Positions 29,101-37,987 of a DNA stretch of 64,000 nucleotides are shown piece after piece. The notes below the pieces were generated by a model that ran no database searches, was not told where the DNA came from, and was given only the letters and a program-made list of their open reading frames with translations. Made by a program: the position numbers and the translations under genes. Position 1 is the stretch's first letter. Each line of letters begins with the position of its first letter. Source of the stretch: a candidate division KSB1 bacterium (GTDB taxonomy: Bacteria > Zhuqueibacterota > Zhuqueibacteria > Thermofontimicrobiales > Thermofontimicrobiaceae); the NCBI GenBank assembly GCA_034506395.1, contig JAPDPQ010000022.1:1-64000 (forward strand). Direction: 5' to 3'.

Positions 29101-31036
29101 GCGCGAAACCACCGTAATGGTCCGAGAAGATCGACCTGGCGAAAAACGACTGGTAGCTTATGTCGTGCCTGCAACCGATCCACCCCCGTCGTCGACTGAA
29201 CTGCGCAGCTTCTTGCAAGCCAGGTTGCCGAATTACATGATCCCATCAGCATTCGTGATGATGAAGACGTTGCCGCTCACACAGCACGGCAAAATCGATT
29301 ATCGCTCCTTGCCAGCGCCGGATCTGATGCCGACAGAACAGGATCGCTATGTTGCCCCGAGTTCGGACATCGAGCAGATTTTGGCTGACATCTGGTGCCA
29401 AGTGCTCAAGCTGCCCAAAGTAGGCATTCATGATAATTTTTTCGAATTGGGAGGCGATTCGATCCTCAGCATTCAGGTTATTTCACGGGCCAACGAAGCT
29501 GGCTTGGCATTGACACCACGGCATATTTTTCAGGCCCCAACTGTCGCGGCTTTAGCACAAATGGCAACCCAGATTGCTCAACGACACTGTGTCTCCGAAG
29601 AGACTGGCGAGCTTACGGGTGAATTGCCATTAACTCCGATTCAGCGTTGGTTCTTTGAACAAAATCTCGTTGATCCGAATCACTGGAATCAGGCAGTTTT
29701 GGTTGAGCTTCGTCAAAACATTTCCCCATCAGTCGTGCGTCGCAGTTTAGCTATAATCCTCGAACATCATGATGCGTTGCGGCTTCGTTTCGAAGCGACG
29801 GACCATGGTTGGCGCCAGTATTATGGCAGTGCTACCATAGACGACGCCTTTATCTATGTCGACCTTTCATCTGCATCGTTCGATCAACACAGGAGGCTGA
29901 TCGAGCAGTCATGCGCGCAAGCTCAGGCAAGTTTGGACATTTTATCTGGCAAGCTCATTCGGGGAGTATACTTTGATCGAGGATCGGAACATCGACCATT
30001 GATGCTAATCGTGATTCACCATTTGGCTATTGATGGCGTATCATGGCGAATTTTGTTTGAGGACTTTCAACGTCTTTGTCAGCAGATCTTGGCTCAACAA
30101 CGGCCAGCGCTGCCCAACAAAACCACCTCGTTCCGTTATTGGGCGAATCGATTGGTCGAATGGGCGCAGAGCGACCAACTTCGTAGCGAGGCCAGCTTCT
30201 GGTTGAAAACGATCAAAGGGCCATTTATCCGATTGCCAAAGGACAAGCCAGATGGTCTGAACACCGAGGCCATCGCCCAAAAAATAGTGGTCAACCTCAG
30301 CGAACAAGATACCCAGGACCTGCTGCAACAGGTGACGAAGGCCTACCACACTCAGATCGATGAAGTTTTGGTGACGGCATTAGCGCGATCACTGGCTCGG
30401 CAGATGGGCGGACATCGCGTGCTCATCGGGCTGGAGGGTCATGGCCGTGAAGACCTTTTTCAGGATGTCGATCTGAGCCGAACGATTGGATGGTTCACGA
30501 CTCAATATCCTGTGCTCATCGACCTGACGGATGCCAAGGAGATCGACATAGCGATCAAACAGGTAAAAGAACAACTGCGACAGATACCCAACCATGGTCT
30601 GGGTTTCGGACTATTGCGATATTTACTAACCGACCCAGAGTTGAAGCAGCGATTCTGCCAGCTTCCGCACCCAGAAATCGTGTTCAATTACCTCGGTCAA
30701 TTCGGCGACCAATCTGGATTGTTTGTCCCATCCGAACTGCCTGTCGGCCCTATGCGCAGTTACACTGGACAACGACCATATCTGATCGATATCAATGGTG
30801 GGATTAGCGATCGGGAACTGCGTCTGGAATGGACGTATAGCAGCGATATCTTTGCATCTTCCACCGTGGAGCAGCTTGCGGGCGCATTCACTCAGGAATT
30901 ACGCGCGATTATCGGGCACTGCCGTTCACTACAAGGTTCCAGTGTAACCCCATCTGATTTTAAATTAGCTCGACTGGATCAGGCCAAGCTGGATAAAATT
31001 TTGAAGCAGACGAAACCGCGCTCAATTCCAGCTTAA
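23180..31036 (+). CDS. NRPS subunit 4 (modules 6-7: C-A-T-C-A-T-E)
   Basis: 2618 residues from ATG 23180. The frame opens at TTG 23144, but the sequence from 23180 (MSEYQDILATLSPEKRALLE) aligns with the start of subunit 2, which decides the start even though no good ribosome site precedes it. Module 6: C (HHIISDGWS near 165), A with code D-A-Q-D-L-G-M-V-D-K, identical to module 2 and Gln/Glu-like, T with GGHSLLATQV near 1034. Module 7: C (HHIISDGWS near 1229), A with code D-G-G-I-A-G-L-V-V-K (unassigned, similar to module 3), T with GGDSILSIQV near 2092. Epimerase from about 2151 (PLTPIQRWFFEQN, HHLAIDGVSW, EGHGRED, FNYLGQ). It repeats the plan and predicted chemistry of subunit 2. The tail (TPSDFKLARLDQAKLDKIL) is a donor COM-type end. 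Confidence 0.94.
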   Translation: MSEYQDILATLSPEKRALLELRLRKKGGQYNTFPASFAQQRLWFLDQFEPGNPAYNIPSAFRLRGRLNLPVMERSLNEIIQRHESLRTTFVWVNGQLLQVVSPHHQFKPSVIDLQDLPESDRSQAADQLIRQEARRPFQLSQGPLLRVLLIQLQPEEFILVFNMHHIISDGWSMGILLREFISLYQAFLAGQPSPLPPIRFQYGDFAKWQNQFMQGERLAEQLEYWKNKLGVNPEPLELPTDFPRPAQLSFDGATLPFRLERALVQQLHRLSRQHEATLFMTLLAGFQTLLYRYSGQDQISVGTPIANRTRKETEPLIGLFVNTLVLRTDLSGNPSFSELLLRVKETTLDAYAHQDVPLEKLVEALQPQRDMSHTPLFQVLLALQNMPVPKIDLPHLSLEPILFDRGVAQFDLSLNVAEVNSEITGAIEFNTRLFQQQTIQRMMTHFQQLLWAAASDPDQTIGRLPLLTEQEQQQITFIWNQTAQDYPSDQCLHQLFEAQVERTPEAIAVVDPTNQITYRELNSRANQLAHHLRQLGVTSEQVVALCIDRSVDAIIALLGILKAGAAYLPLDPLYPVERMTQILADANARLIVSVHRLSRHLPDRGQRIVHLDADWEKIGSLPSKAPGIWTHPDQLAYLIYTSGSTGVPKGVMVSHRAAINLWAGLKHAIYAHYPEQPYCVSLNAPLIFDASVQQWVMLLSGATVCIIPQDIRLDGEAMLAYMRDKKIEVLDCVPSQLKLLLDAGLLSGDGWTPSILLPGGEAIDPETWGTLRAAKATDTYNMYGPTECTVDSTICPMKTGPSRPAIGRPIINVTHYVLDQFMNPVPVGVPGELYIGGACLARGYYAQPQLTAEKFVPDPFSKKAGSRLYRTGDLVRYFADGHIEFLGRIDHQIKLRGFRIELGEIEAHLNHHEAISESAVVVREDQPGNKMLVAYLVASNEQHPSSADLRRYLRDRLPDYMVPSAFVYMDQLPRTASGKINRRALPSPEGSLLAETSPSRSARTPIEELLINIYAKILKIDHVSVDDNFFDLGGHSLLATQVMSRIREVFKVELPLRELFEAPVVADLARRIELAQHQAQSCLAPAIIPVARDEDLPLSFAQQRLWYLDQLDPNSPLYNIPMGLRLAGKLDIPALQVSLNAIVQRHENLRSSFPTIDGKPILRIAQQLEVPLVMVDLQELPESERERVALQLANDDARQPFQLSEPPLLRATIFRLGKKDHFMVLTLHHIISDGWSSAILMPELAALYQSSITGEPAALPELPIQYADFAHWQRNWLQGEVLEQQLAYWKEELADCPALLELPTDFPRPAVQTSNGAHFTFELPKELSVQLNRLSRQEGATQFMTMLAAFQILLYRYTGQGDFCVGTPIANRNRSETEALIGFFVNTLALRSRISSELSFRQLLARVRETTLSAYAHQDVPFEKVVDAVQPERNMSHSPIFQVMFTYQSTAASEISLPELTIRAVPLENNLAKFDLTLLLDEIETGIQGTFEYNTDLFASARIERMSQHFQRLLSEIVKNPDQKIVQLPLVTEAELQQLLHDWNRTDRAFPEDRCLHQLFEAQVARDPEAIAVTFKNDQLSYGQLNQRANHLAHYLQSLGVGVESRVGICLERSAETIVAILAVLKAGGGYVPIDPRYPAERLAFLIQDAQLAVLITQQHILPQLHTDVPIVLIDSDWDKIPAEAQSDPISPVMPENLAYIIYTSGSTGQPKGVQLQHRSVVNLAIVYQQLFQITPRDRIAQYFSFSFDGSVGDIFTALASGATLYIVDKDDIVGGEPLHRWFNEQKITLAILPPALLNTLPAQNLPHLKAIASGGESPSLETIARWTAEGKPYYNLYGPTEAAVVTTQFKITQMPAQAMNTIIGRPIPNYRVYVLDRQLQPVPIGVPGELCIAGVGLARGYFNRPEITALSFVPNPFGQLPGERLYRTGDLVRYRPDGNIEFLGRIDHQVKIRGFRIELGEIEAVLGQHSQLRETTVMVREDRPGEKRLVAYVVPATDPPPSSTELRSFLQARLPNYMIPSAFVMMKTLPLTQHGKIDYRSLPAPDLMPTEQDRYVAPSSDIEQILADIWCQVLKLPKVGIHDNFFELGGDSILSIQVISRANEAGLALTPRHIFQAPTVAALAQMATQIAQRHCVSEETGELTGELPLTPIQRWFFEQNLVDPNHWNQAVLVELRQNISPSVVRRSLAIILEHHDALRLRFEATDHGWRQYYGSATIDDAFIYVDLSSASFDQHRRLIEQSCAQAQASLDILSGKLIRGVYFDRGSEHRPLMLIVIHHLAIDGVSWRILFEDFQRLCQQILAQQRPALPNKTTSFRYWANRLVEWAQSDQLRSEASFWLKTIKGPFIRLPKDKPDGLNTEAIAQKIVVNLSEQDTQDLLQQVTKAYHTQIDEVLVTALARSLARQMGGHRVLIGLEGHGREDLFQDVDLSRTIGWFTTQYPVLIDLTDAKEIDIAIKQVKEQLRQIPNHGLGFGLLRYLLTDPELKQRFCQLPHPEIVFNYLGQFGDQSGLFVPSELPVGPMRSYTGQRPYLIDINGGISDRELRLEWTYSSDIFASSTVEQLAGAFTQELRAIIGHCRSLQGSSVTPSDFKLARLDQAKLDKILKQTKPRSIPA

Positions 31037-31369
31037 TTCGATTTGTTGACTCGTCGCTACACCCTCGCATCAGCGACAATTGACATCAATTTTGCGGTGA
31101 TTTGAAATCAGCCAAGTTCCGCAATTTATATAGTGCATGAACGAGAACCATTGAATTAGAATTAAAATTGTTATTCCAAACACACTGAGGAATCTGGTAT
31201 CATTTAGATTATTGGACTTGCAGATTTGTCCCTTCGATCGAAATGACAGAAAGGTGCGTTTTCGGTTAAGCAGGTTATGGTTGCAATCGAATAGGTCAAA
31301 TGGCATAAATAATTTCTATGTTCTTCGCTTCGGGTGATTTTTAATTGAAAACAGCAAAGGTAGCTAATA
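31037..31369. other. intergenic region between NRPS subunits 4 and 5
   Basis: 333 bases without a gene. Positions about 31135-31250 carry a degenerate copy of the dispersed palindromic repeat (TGAGGAATCTGGT ... GCAGATTTGT ... GAAATGAC), related to those at 55940, 56098 and 63729. No clear promoter. AAAGG sits about 10 bases before the next ATG. Confidence 0.5.
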
Positions 31370-34300
31370 ATGATGAATTCGAACAATATTATTGACATCT
31401 ATCCGTTATCGCCATTGCAGCAAGGGATGCTATTTCACAGTATCTACTCGAAGGGCAGTGGCGAATATATCGAACAATTGACATGCCGTTTCATTGGTCC
31501 GCTGAATCTTGACGCATTCGAGCATGCCTGGCAAAAGCTGATTGACCGACATTCGATCTTACGAACCGCTTTCGTTTGGGAAGGATTGGATGAGCCGGTT
31601 CAGGTGGTGCACGATGCCGTGCCGTTTCGGGTGGAACGTTTAGATTGGCTTCATCTCAGTGAGGCCGAGCAACAACAGCTATTGGATCAATTGCTGGAGC
31701 AACGTCGACGCGATGGATTCCAGATCACCCGCGCTCCGCTATTCAGCGTTGTTCTCATCCGAGTGGCTGAAAATGCGCATCAATTAATCTGGATTTGCCA
31801 TCATTTATTGATCGATGGTTGGAGCTTCCCGCTGCTTTTCGAAGAGCTCTTTAGCTGTTATGAGGCGCTCTGTCGGGGCCAACAACCATCTTTTCGTTCT
31901 GTGCGACCGTACCGCGATTACATCGCTTGGTTGCAACAGCAAGATCAAAACCAAGCAGCCCAATTCTGGCAGGAGCAAATCCGTGGGTTCGATACGCCGA
32001 GTTCTCTCAAAATCGAACGAACCACAAATTTCGATCCAGGTGAACCAGAATATCAAACGACCACCATCTATTTGCCGAGCCAATTGACCCATGAATTGCA
32101 GGCATTTGCTCGTCGCCATCAGGTGACGCTCAACACCCTATTCCAGGGGGCATGGATCTTATTATTGAACCACTACAACGGTGAAGCAGATATTTTGTTC
32201 GGCGCCACTGTCTCTGGTCGACCGCCAGAATTGCCTGGAGCTGAGCACATACTGGGACCGTTCATCAACACACTGCCAGTTCGTTTTAAGGTAGAATTGG
32301 ATGCACGCTTGAGTGGTTGGCTTCGGCAATTGCGACAGCTTCAAAGCGAAATGCACCAATACCAATATAGCCTTCTCGCAGATATTCAGAAATTCAGCGA
32401 TGTGCCTCGCGATACCCCGTTGTTCGACACGATTCTTGTGTTCGAAAACTATCCAATCAGCCAAGCTCTGGCTGAGCAAAAGCGCGCTCTGGAGATTCAG
32501 GACATTCGCGCTTACTCGCGAACAAATTACCCTATTACCTTGGTGGTTGCACCTGGGGATCCGATCCGCGTGGAGATCGCTTTCGATGCCCGTCGATTCG
32601 AACGACAAGCCATCGATAGAGTTTTGCATCATTTGGAGCGAATTTTAAGCGATATCGTGGCCCAACCAGACCGAACATTGGACACGTTCTCGGTGATAGA
32701 GCCAACCGAATATCAGAAAATTGTAGTGGATTGGAACCAAACTCACTCGGATTATCCAGCGGATCGGTGTATCCATGAACTCATTACCGAACAAGCGGAA
32801 CGAACCCCAGAGCAAATCGCTATTCGTTTTGAGGAGACCGAAATCAGCTATCATCAGTTGAACCAGCGCTCCAATCAATTAGCCAATTATTTAAAGAAGC
32901 AGGGCGTAACAATCGAAAGCGTTGTTGCTGTCTGTCATGAGAGATCCCCAGAATTGATCATCAGTCTGCTTGGCGTATTGAAAGCCGGGGCCGCCTACCT
33001 GCCGTTGGATCCGAATTATCCGAAAGAGCGATTGAACCTTATCGTTCAGGACGCGGGGGCAACAATTCTGCTTACTCAGCAGCACCTGTCGGAGAAATTT
33101 CATGATCTCCAGCTCATTTCGATCTGCATGGATTCAGATTGGCCCAGCATCGAAGTGGAATCGAATGCGAATCTGAAAAGCTCGGCCCTGCCGGACAATC
33201 TGGCCTATGTGATCTACACTTCTGGCTCAACTGGCAGGCCAAAGGGAACATTAATCGCCCACCGCGGGCTGGTGAATCACGCCTTCCATCTTGCGCGTCA
33301 GCAGCGACTGGGCATCGATAGTCGTGTGTTGCAGCTTCTCTCGTTGAGTTTCGATGCAGCGGCCGAAGAGATCTTCCCGACGCTGATCAGCGGTGGGACA
33401 TTGGTGCTCCATCGCGCCCCGCTCGAACTCCCAATCCGAGAGCTTCTGAATTTTTGTGAGAAACAAAAGATAACCCTGCTTCATCTGCCAGTGGTGATTT
33501 GGCATCAAATGGTCGATGAAATTAAAGAGAAGCAACTCCAATTGGGAGCATCATTGCGCTCCGTGATCATTGGTGGGGAAGCGCCAGCCCAAACGCGCCT
33601 AATCGCTTGGAGCGAGGCAGTCAATGGTCGGATCGAATTGACCAATGCGTATGGTCCAACAGAGGCGACCATCGCTGCAACGCTATTCGAGCTTCCAAAT
33701 TCACCCAAAGCCGTAGCGCAGTTGCCGCGCGTGCCGATTGGTCGCCCTATCGCGAATGCCCGAATCTATATTTTGGATGCCCGGCTTCGGCCAGTGCCGA
33801 TCGGCGTCATGGGCGAACTTTACATCGCTGGAATTGGTTTAGCGCGGGGCTATTTGAGCGACCCGGCCATGACTGCCGAAAAATTCATTCCAGATCCTTT
33901 CAGCACCATGCCGGGCGAGCGAATGTATCGGACTGGCGACCTTGCTTATTATCGTACCGATGGGCATATCACTTTTGTAGGCCGAAATGATCATCAAATC
34001 AAATTGCGGGGGTTTCGGATCGAGCTGGAAGAAGTTGAGCAGGCGCTGCTGCAACATCCTGGCGTTGCCCAATCCGTGGTCGTGGTTAAAGCTGCTCATG
34101 GAATGGCGGCAAGGCAGGACGATCGACAGTTGGTCGCTTATTTTGTTCCAACCGATCGTCGAAACGGTGGAGTTCATCCAACCGAATTATCCGATTTTCT
34201 GAAAGCGCGATTGCCCAACTATATGGTTCCAGCGATCTTTATCCAATTAGAAAAGCTACCGATCACCCCAAGCGGAAAAATTGACCGGCGCCGGCTGCCT

Positions 34301-37300
34301 GAGCCAGATATGGAACTTCTTTTTGGCAGACAGCCCTATGTGGCGCCGCGACATCCGACCGAAGAGATCATCGCCAATTTCTTCAGCCAAATTTTAGATC
34401 TACCCCAGGTGGGCATTCATGACAATTTCTTCCATCTTGGTGGACATTCGCTATTGGCGACCCGGTTATTGAGTCGCATTCGGGATACTTTCCAAATCGA
34501 CTTAGAATTGAAGTCGATATTTGAGGGTCCCACAGTGGCAGAGATTGCTGCATGCGTGGAGGCCACTCGATTGGCGCAACAAGGGCTATCCGCTCCCCCG
34601 ATGACATCAGTGCCGCGCGATCAGGATTTGCCGCTCTCGTTCGCCCAACTACGGCTCTGGTTCTTGGATCAATTGGCCCCAGGACAGGCGCTTTACACTA
34701 TCCCAACTGCGCTGCGACTCAGAGGCAAACTAAATATACGCGCCTTGGAGCAAAGTATTAACGAACTGATCCGACGCCATGAGGTGTTGCGAACCACGTT
34801 TGGGTCGCGCGATGGGCAACCATTTCAGGTGATCGCTCCAACGCTGTTTCTGCTGCCTCAAAAAGTGGATCTCACCAATCTTGACGCAGAACAACAGGAA
34901 TTTCAAGCGCAGCAACTCATCAAGGCGGAAGCGCAGCGTCCATTTGATCTGGCGCGGGGACCGCTGCTAAGGGTGCTTTTGATCAAATGCTCAGAGCAAG
35001 ACCATATCATTGTCTTAACCTTGCATCATATCATCTCTGATGGTTGGTCTGTGGCAGTGATAATTCAAGAGATTGCTGCTTTATATCAGGCATTTTCCGC
35101 CGGACAGCCATCTCCCCTGCCTCGGCTGCCACTCCAATATGCGGATTTTGCGCATTGGCAACGCCAATGGCTTCAGGGAACTGTATTGGATCGGCAACTC
35201 GAATATTGGCGCGAGAAACTTCAAGGCGCTCCTCCCCTTTTGCAGTTGCCGACAGATCGGCCTCGCCCCCCTGTGCAGACCTTTCATGGCGCCACCTTGG
35301 ACCGCCAGCTTCCAAAGGAGCTGGTAGCTGGGTTGAAAAAACTGAGCCAACAAGGGGAGGCCACGCTATTTATGACCCTGCTGGCAGCATTTCAGACCCT
35401 GCTTTATCGGCTCAGCGGTCAAACCGACATTTGCGTCGGCACACCCATAGCCAATCGTAACCGAACTGAAACCGAAGGTCTGATCGGCTTCTTCGTCAAT
35501 ACATTGGTGTTGCGATGTGATCTTTCGGGCAACCCCACGTTTCGCAAGCTGCTGGCTCAAGCTAAAACCGCCGCGTTGGAGGCATACGCCCATCAGGATA
35601 TCCCATTCGAGATGCTCGTGGAGCAGCTTCAGCCGCAGCGTGATCTCAGCCATTCCCCGCTTTTTCAGGTGATGCTGGTGCTGCAAAATGCGCCACAACA
35701 TGCTTTGGAATTGCCAGATTTAACCATCACACCGATGGCTGCCGAAACTGGTACTGCCAAGTTCGATCTGTCGCTGGTCGCCATGGAGGGGAACGAGGGG
35801 ATGCAGTTGTCCCTGGAATACAATACCGATTTGTTTGATGCCAGCACTATGGCACGCCTGCTTGACCATTTTCAGACGCTGCTAACTGGAGTGATAGCCG
35901 ACCCCGACATGCGCCTGGCAGATTATCCTTTGATGTCTAATGAGCAACTGCATCGGCTGATCGTTGAATGGAACCGAACCCAGGCAGAGTTTCCAGCCGA
36001 CCAATGTGTCCATCAAATGTTTCAATCCATCGTCGAACAATATCCAAATCAAGTTGCTGTATCGTTTGGTGATCAACAGCTCAGCTATCGCGAACTCAAT
36101 CGGCGAGCCAATCATCTAGCCCGCAAGCTGCGATCCTTTGGTGTTGGACCCGAATCGCTGGTGGGCATCTATCTCGATCGCTCGCCCGATCTGGTGACCA
36201 GCGCTATTGCGGTCCTTAAGGCAGGTGGCGCATTCCTTCCACTGGATCCGCAATATCCAAGGGAGCGAGTGATATTTATGATTCAAGATTCGGGACTTCG
36301 GGTGCTCATCAGCCAACAGAACTTATTAGATCGGCTCGCTGATGTGAACATACCAACCATTTGTCTGGATGCCGAAGGCGAAGCGTGGTTGACCAGCGAT
36401 GCGGATCAAGACCAAAACTTGCCCAATCTCGCTACGTCTGATAATTTAGCTTATGTCATCTACACGTCAGGATCAACTGGCAGGCCAAAAGGCACCGCGC
36501 TGCCCCACCGCGGGCTATGCAATCTGGCAGCCGCCCAGCAGAAGGCGTTTGGCATTACCAACCATAGCCGCATTCTACAATTCGCTGCGCTCAGCTTCGA
36601 TGCAGCCGTATGGGAACTGGTGATGGCATTGCTCACCGGAGCCACATTATGTCTCGCGGAAAGTGAGCAAATAGCCACTGGCCAAGGATTGATTCAATTG
36701 CTAACGGATCAAAAGATCACAACGGTTACATTGCCCCCATCAATGGCGCGCGTGATGCCGGATCATCCTCTGCCCGATCTGGAAGTTATGATTACCGCAG
36801 GCGAAAAATGCACCCCCGATATCGTTGCCCGATGGTCCAACGGTCGCAAGTTTTTCAATGCCTATGGCCCAACGGAAGCTACCGTCTGCGCCTCCATGCT
36901 GCAAGTGGAGCACGATTACGCTCAAGGTCCGCCTATTGGTCGACCGATTCAAAATTTTCAGCTTTACGTATTGGACGAATACCTGAATCCAGTACCCATC
37001 GGCGCGAGCGGGGAGTTGTTTATTGGCGGGGTAGGATTAGCTCGCTGCTATCTCAATCGTCCGGATCTGACCGCAGAGAAGTTTGTACCCAACCCATTCA
37101 GCGCTCGGCCCGGTGATCGATTATATCGAACGGGCGACCTGGTTCGTTATCTGGCCGATGGCAATATCGAATTTCTCGGCCGCATCGATCATCAGGTGAA
37201 ACTGCGCGGCTTCCGCATCGAGCTGGGCGAAATTGAAAACGTGCTGCATGAACACCCGTCGATCCAGGATGCCACGGTGATTGTCCGCGAAGACATACCC

Positions 37301-37858
37301 GGCGACAGCCGGATCGTCGCTTATTTTGTGCCAAAGCCAGGCGAATCAGTTGAGCCTGGAGCGCTGCGCCGCTACCTCCGCGATCGTCTGCCAGATTATA
37401 TGGTGCCGTCTTATATGATCTCTATGGAGCAACTGCCCTTAACCCCGAGCGGCAAGGTGGATCGTCGCGCATTACCCGCTCCAGATCGTTCGCGGCCCGA
37501 CCTTGAGAGCCGCTACCAAGCTCCGCGCAATGAGACAGAGGAAAAATTAACCGCCATCTGCGCTGAACTGTTGCATCTGGACAAAGTGGGAGTATTCGAT
37601 AACTTTTTCGATCTGGGTGGTCATTCACTGTTAGCCACCCAGTTCATCTCTCGGATCCGAACCGCACTTCAGCTCGAAATCCCTTTGCGCACCCTTTTCG
37701 AAAACCCGACAATCGAAAAATTGGCTGAGGCGATTTTAACGCTGCGAGCAACTGCTCAGCAACCAGGACAAGAACCAGCTCCGACCATCGGTCGTTACTC
37801 GCGCGAGGGCCATCGGATGAAGCGCTCCGAGCTGGATCGGCCTAAGGTCTCATCATAA
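31370..37858 (+). CDS. NRPS subunit 5 (modules 8-9: C-A-T-C-A-T)
   Basis: 2162 residues; ATG codons at 31370 and 31373 are equally possible. The acceptor COM-type start (MMNSNNIIDIYPLSPLQQGM) opens a D-C-L condensation domain (HHLLIDGWS near 143). Module 8: A with code D-A-E-H-I-G-A-I-A-K, unassigned but of the same subtype as module 1 (FDAAAEE, LHLPVVIWHQ), T with GGHSLLATRL near 1024. Module 9: C (HHIISDGWS near 1218), A with code D-A-W-T-I-A-A-V-C-K for Phe, T with GGHSLLATQF near 2083. In module 9 the usual LARGYL motif reads LARCYL. Unlike subunits 1 and 3, the C-terminus lacks the LSDEEA helix and ends in a basic tail (REGHRMKRSELDRPKVSS). Confidence 0.94.
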   Translation: MMNSNNIIDIYPLSPLQQGMLFHSIYSKGSGEYIEQLTCRFIGPLNLDAFEHAWQKLIDRHSILRTAFVWEGLDEPVQVVHDAVPFRVERLDWLHLSEAEQQQLLDQLLEQRRRDGFQITRAPLFSVVLIRVAENAHQLIWICHHLLIDGWSFPLLFEELFSCYEALCRGQQPSFRSVRPYRDYIAWLQQQDQNQAAQFWQEQIRGFDTPSSLKIERTTNFDPGEPEYQTTTIYLPSQLTHELQAFARRHQVTLNTLFQGAWILLLNHYNGEADILFGATVSGRPPELPGAEHILGPFINTLPVRFKVELDARLSGWLRQLRQLQSEMHQYQYSLLADIQKFSDVPRDTPLFDTILVFENYPISQALAEQKRALEIQDIRAYSRTNYPITLVVAPGDPIRVEIAFDARRFERQAIDRVLHHLERILSDIVAQPDRTLDTFSVIEPTEYQKIVVDWNQTHSDYPADRCIHELITEQAERTPEQIAIRFEETEISYHQLNQRSNQLANYLKKQGVTIESVVAVCHERSPELIISLLGVLKAGAAYLPLDPNYPKERLNLIVQDAGATILLTQQHLSEKFHDLQLISICMDSDWPSIEVESNANLKSSALPDNLAYVIYTSGSTGRPKGTLIAHRGLVNHAFHLARQQRLGIDSRVLQLLSLSFDAAAEEIFPTLISGGTLVLHRAPLELPIRELLNFCEKQKITLLHLPVVIWHQMVDEIKEKQLQLGASLRSVIIGGEAPAQTRLIAWSEAVNGRIELTNAYGPTEATIAATLFELPNSPKAVAQLPRVPIGRPIANARIYILDARLRPVPIGVMGELYIAGIGLARGYLSDPAMTAEKFIPDPFSTMPGERMYRTGDLAYYRTDGHITFVGRNDHQIKLRGFRIELEEVEQALLQHPGVAQSVVVVKAAHGMAARQDDRQLVAYFVPTDRRNGGVHPTELSDFLKARLPNYMVPAIFIQLEKLPITPSGKIDRRRLPEPDMELLFGRQPYVAPRHPTEEIIANFFSQILDLPQVGIHDNFFHLGGHSLLATRLLSRIRDTFQIDLELKSIFEGPTVAEIAACVEATRLAQQGLSAPPMTSVPRDQDLPLSFAQLRLWFLDQLAPGQALYTIPTALRLRGKLNIRALEQSINELIRRHEVLRTTFGSRDGQPFQVIAPTLFLLPQKVDLTNLDAEQQEFQAQQLIKAEAQRPFDLARGPLLRVLLIKCSEQDHIIVLTLHHIISDGWSVAVIIQEIAALYQAFSAGQPSPLPRLPLQYADFAHWQRQWLQGTVLDRQLEYWREKLQGAPPLLQLPTDRPRPPVQTFHGATLDRQLPKELVAGLKKLSQQGEATLFMTLLAAFQTLLYRLSGQTDICVGTPIANRNRTETEGLIGFFVNTLVLRCDLSGNPTFRKLLAQAKTAALEAYAHQDIPFEMLVEQLQPQRDLSHSPLFQVMLVLQNAPQHALELPDLTITPMAAETGTAKFDLSLVAMEGNEGMQLSLEYNTDLFDASTMARLLDHFQTLLTGVIADPDMRLADYPLMSNEQLHRLIVEWNRTQAEFPADQCVHQMFQSIVEQYPNQVAVSFGDQQLSYRELNRRANHLARKLRSFGVGPESLVGIYLDRSPDLVTSAIAVLKAGGAFLPLDPQYPRERVIFMIQDSGLRVLISQQNLLDRLADVNIPTICLDAEGEAWLTSDADQDQNLPNLATSDNLAYVIYTSGSTGRPKGTALPHRGLCNLAAAQQKAFGITNHSRILQFAALSFDAAVWELVMALLTGATLCLAESEQIATGQGLIQLLTDQKITTVTLPPSMARVMPDHPLPDLEVMITAGEKCTPDIVARWSNGRKFFNAYGPTEATVCASMLQVEHDYAQGPPIGRPIQNFQLYVLDEYLNPVPIGASGELFIGGVGLARCYLNRPDLTAEKFVPNPFSARPGDRLYRTGDLVRYLADGNIEFLGRIDHQVKLRGFRIELGEIENVLHEHPSIQDATVIVREDIPGDSRIVAYFVPKPGESVEPGALRRYLRDRLPDYMVPSYMISMEQLPLTPSGKVDRRALPAPDRSRPDLESRYQAPRNETEEKLTAICAELLHLDKVGVFDNFFDLGGHSLLATQFISRIRTALQLEIPLRTLFENPTIEKLAEAILTLRATAQQPGQEPAPTIGRYSREGHRMKRSELDRPKVSS

Positions 37859-37987
37859 ATCCGATTGAATTTATCATGCAAAGCTTAACAAGAAATAAAA
37901 ATATCGAGTCCAATTTTGCCATTTTTTCCGCTCCGCTGTTAGATTTAAAATGGTTTTGGGGCCATCAGTCCCAGCTTAATTTATCAT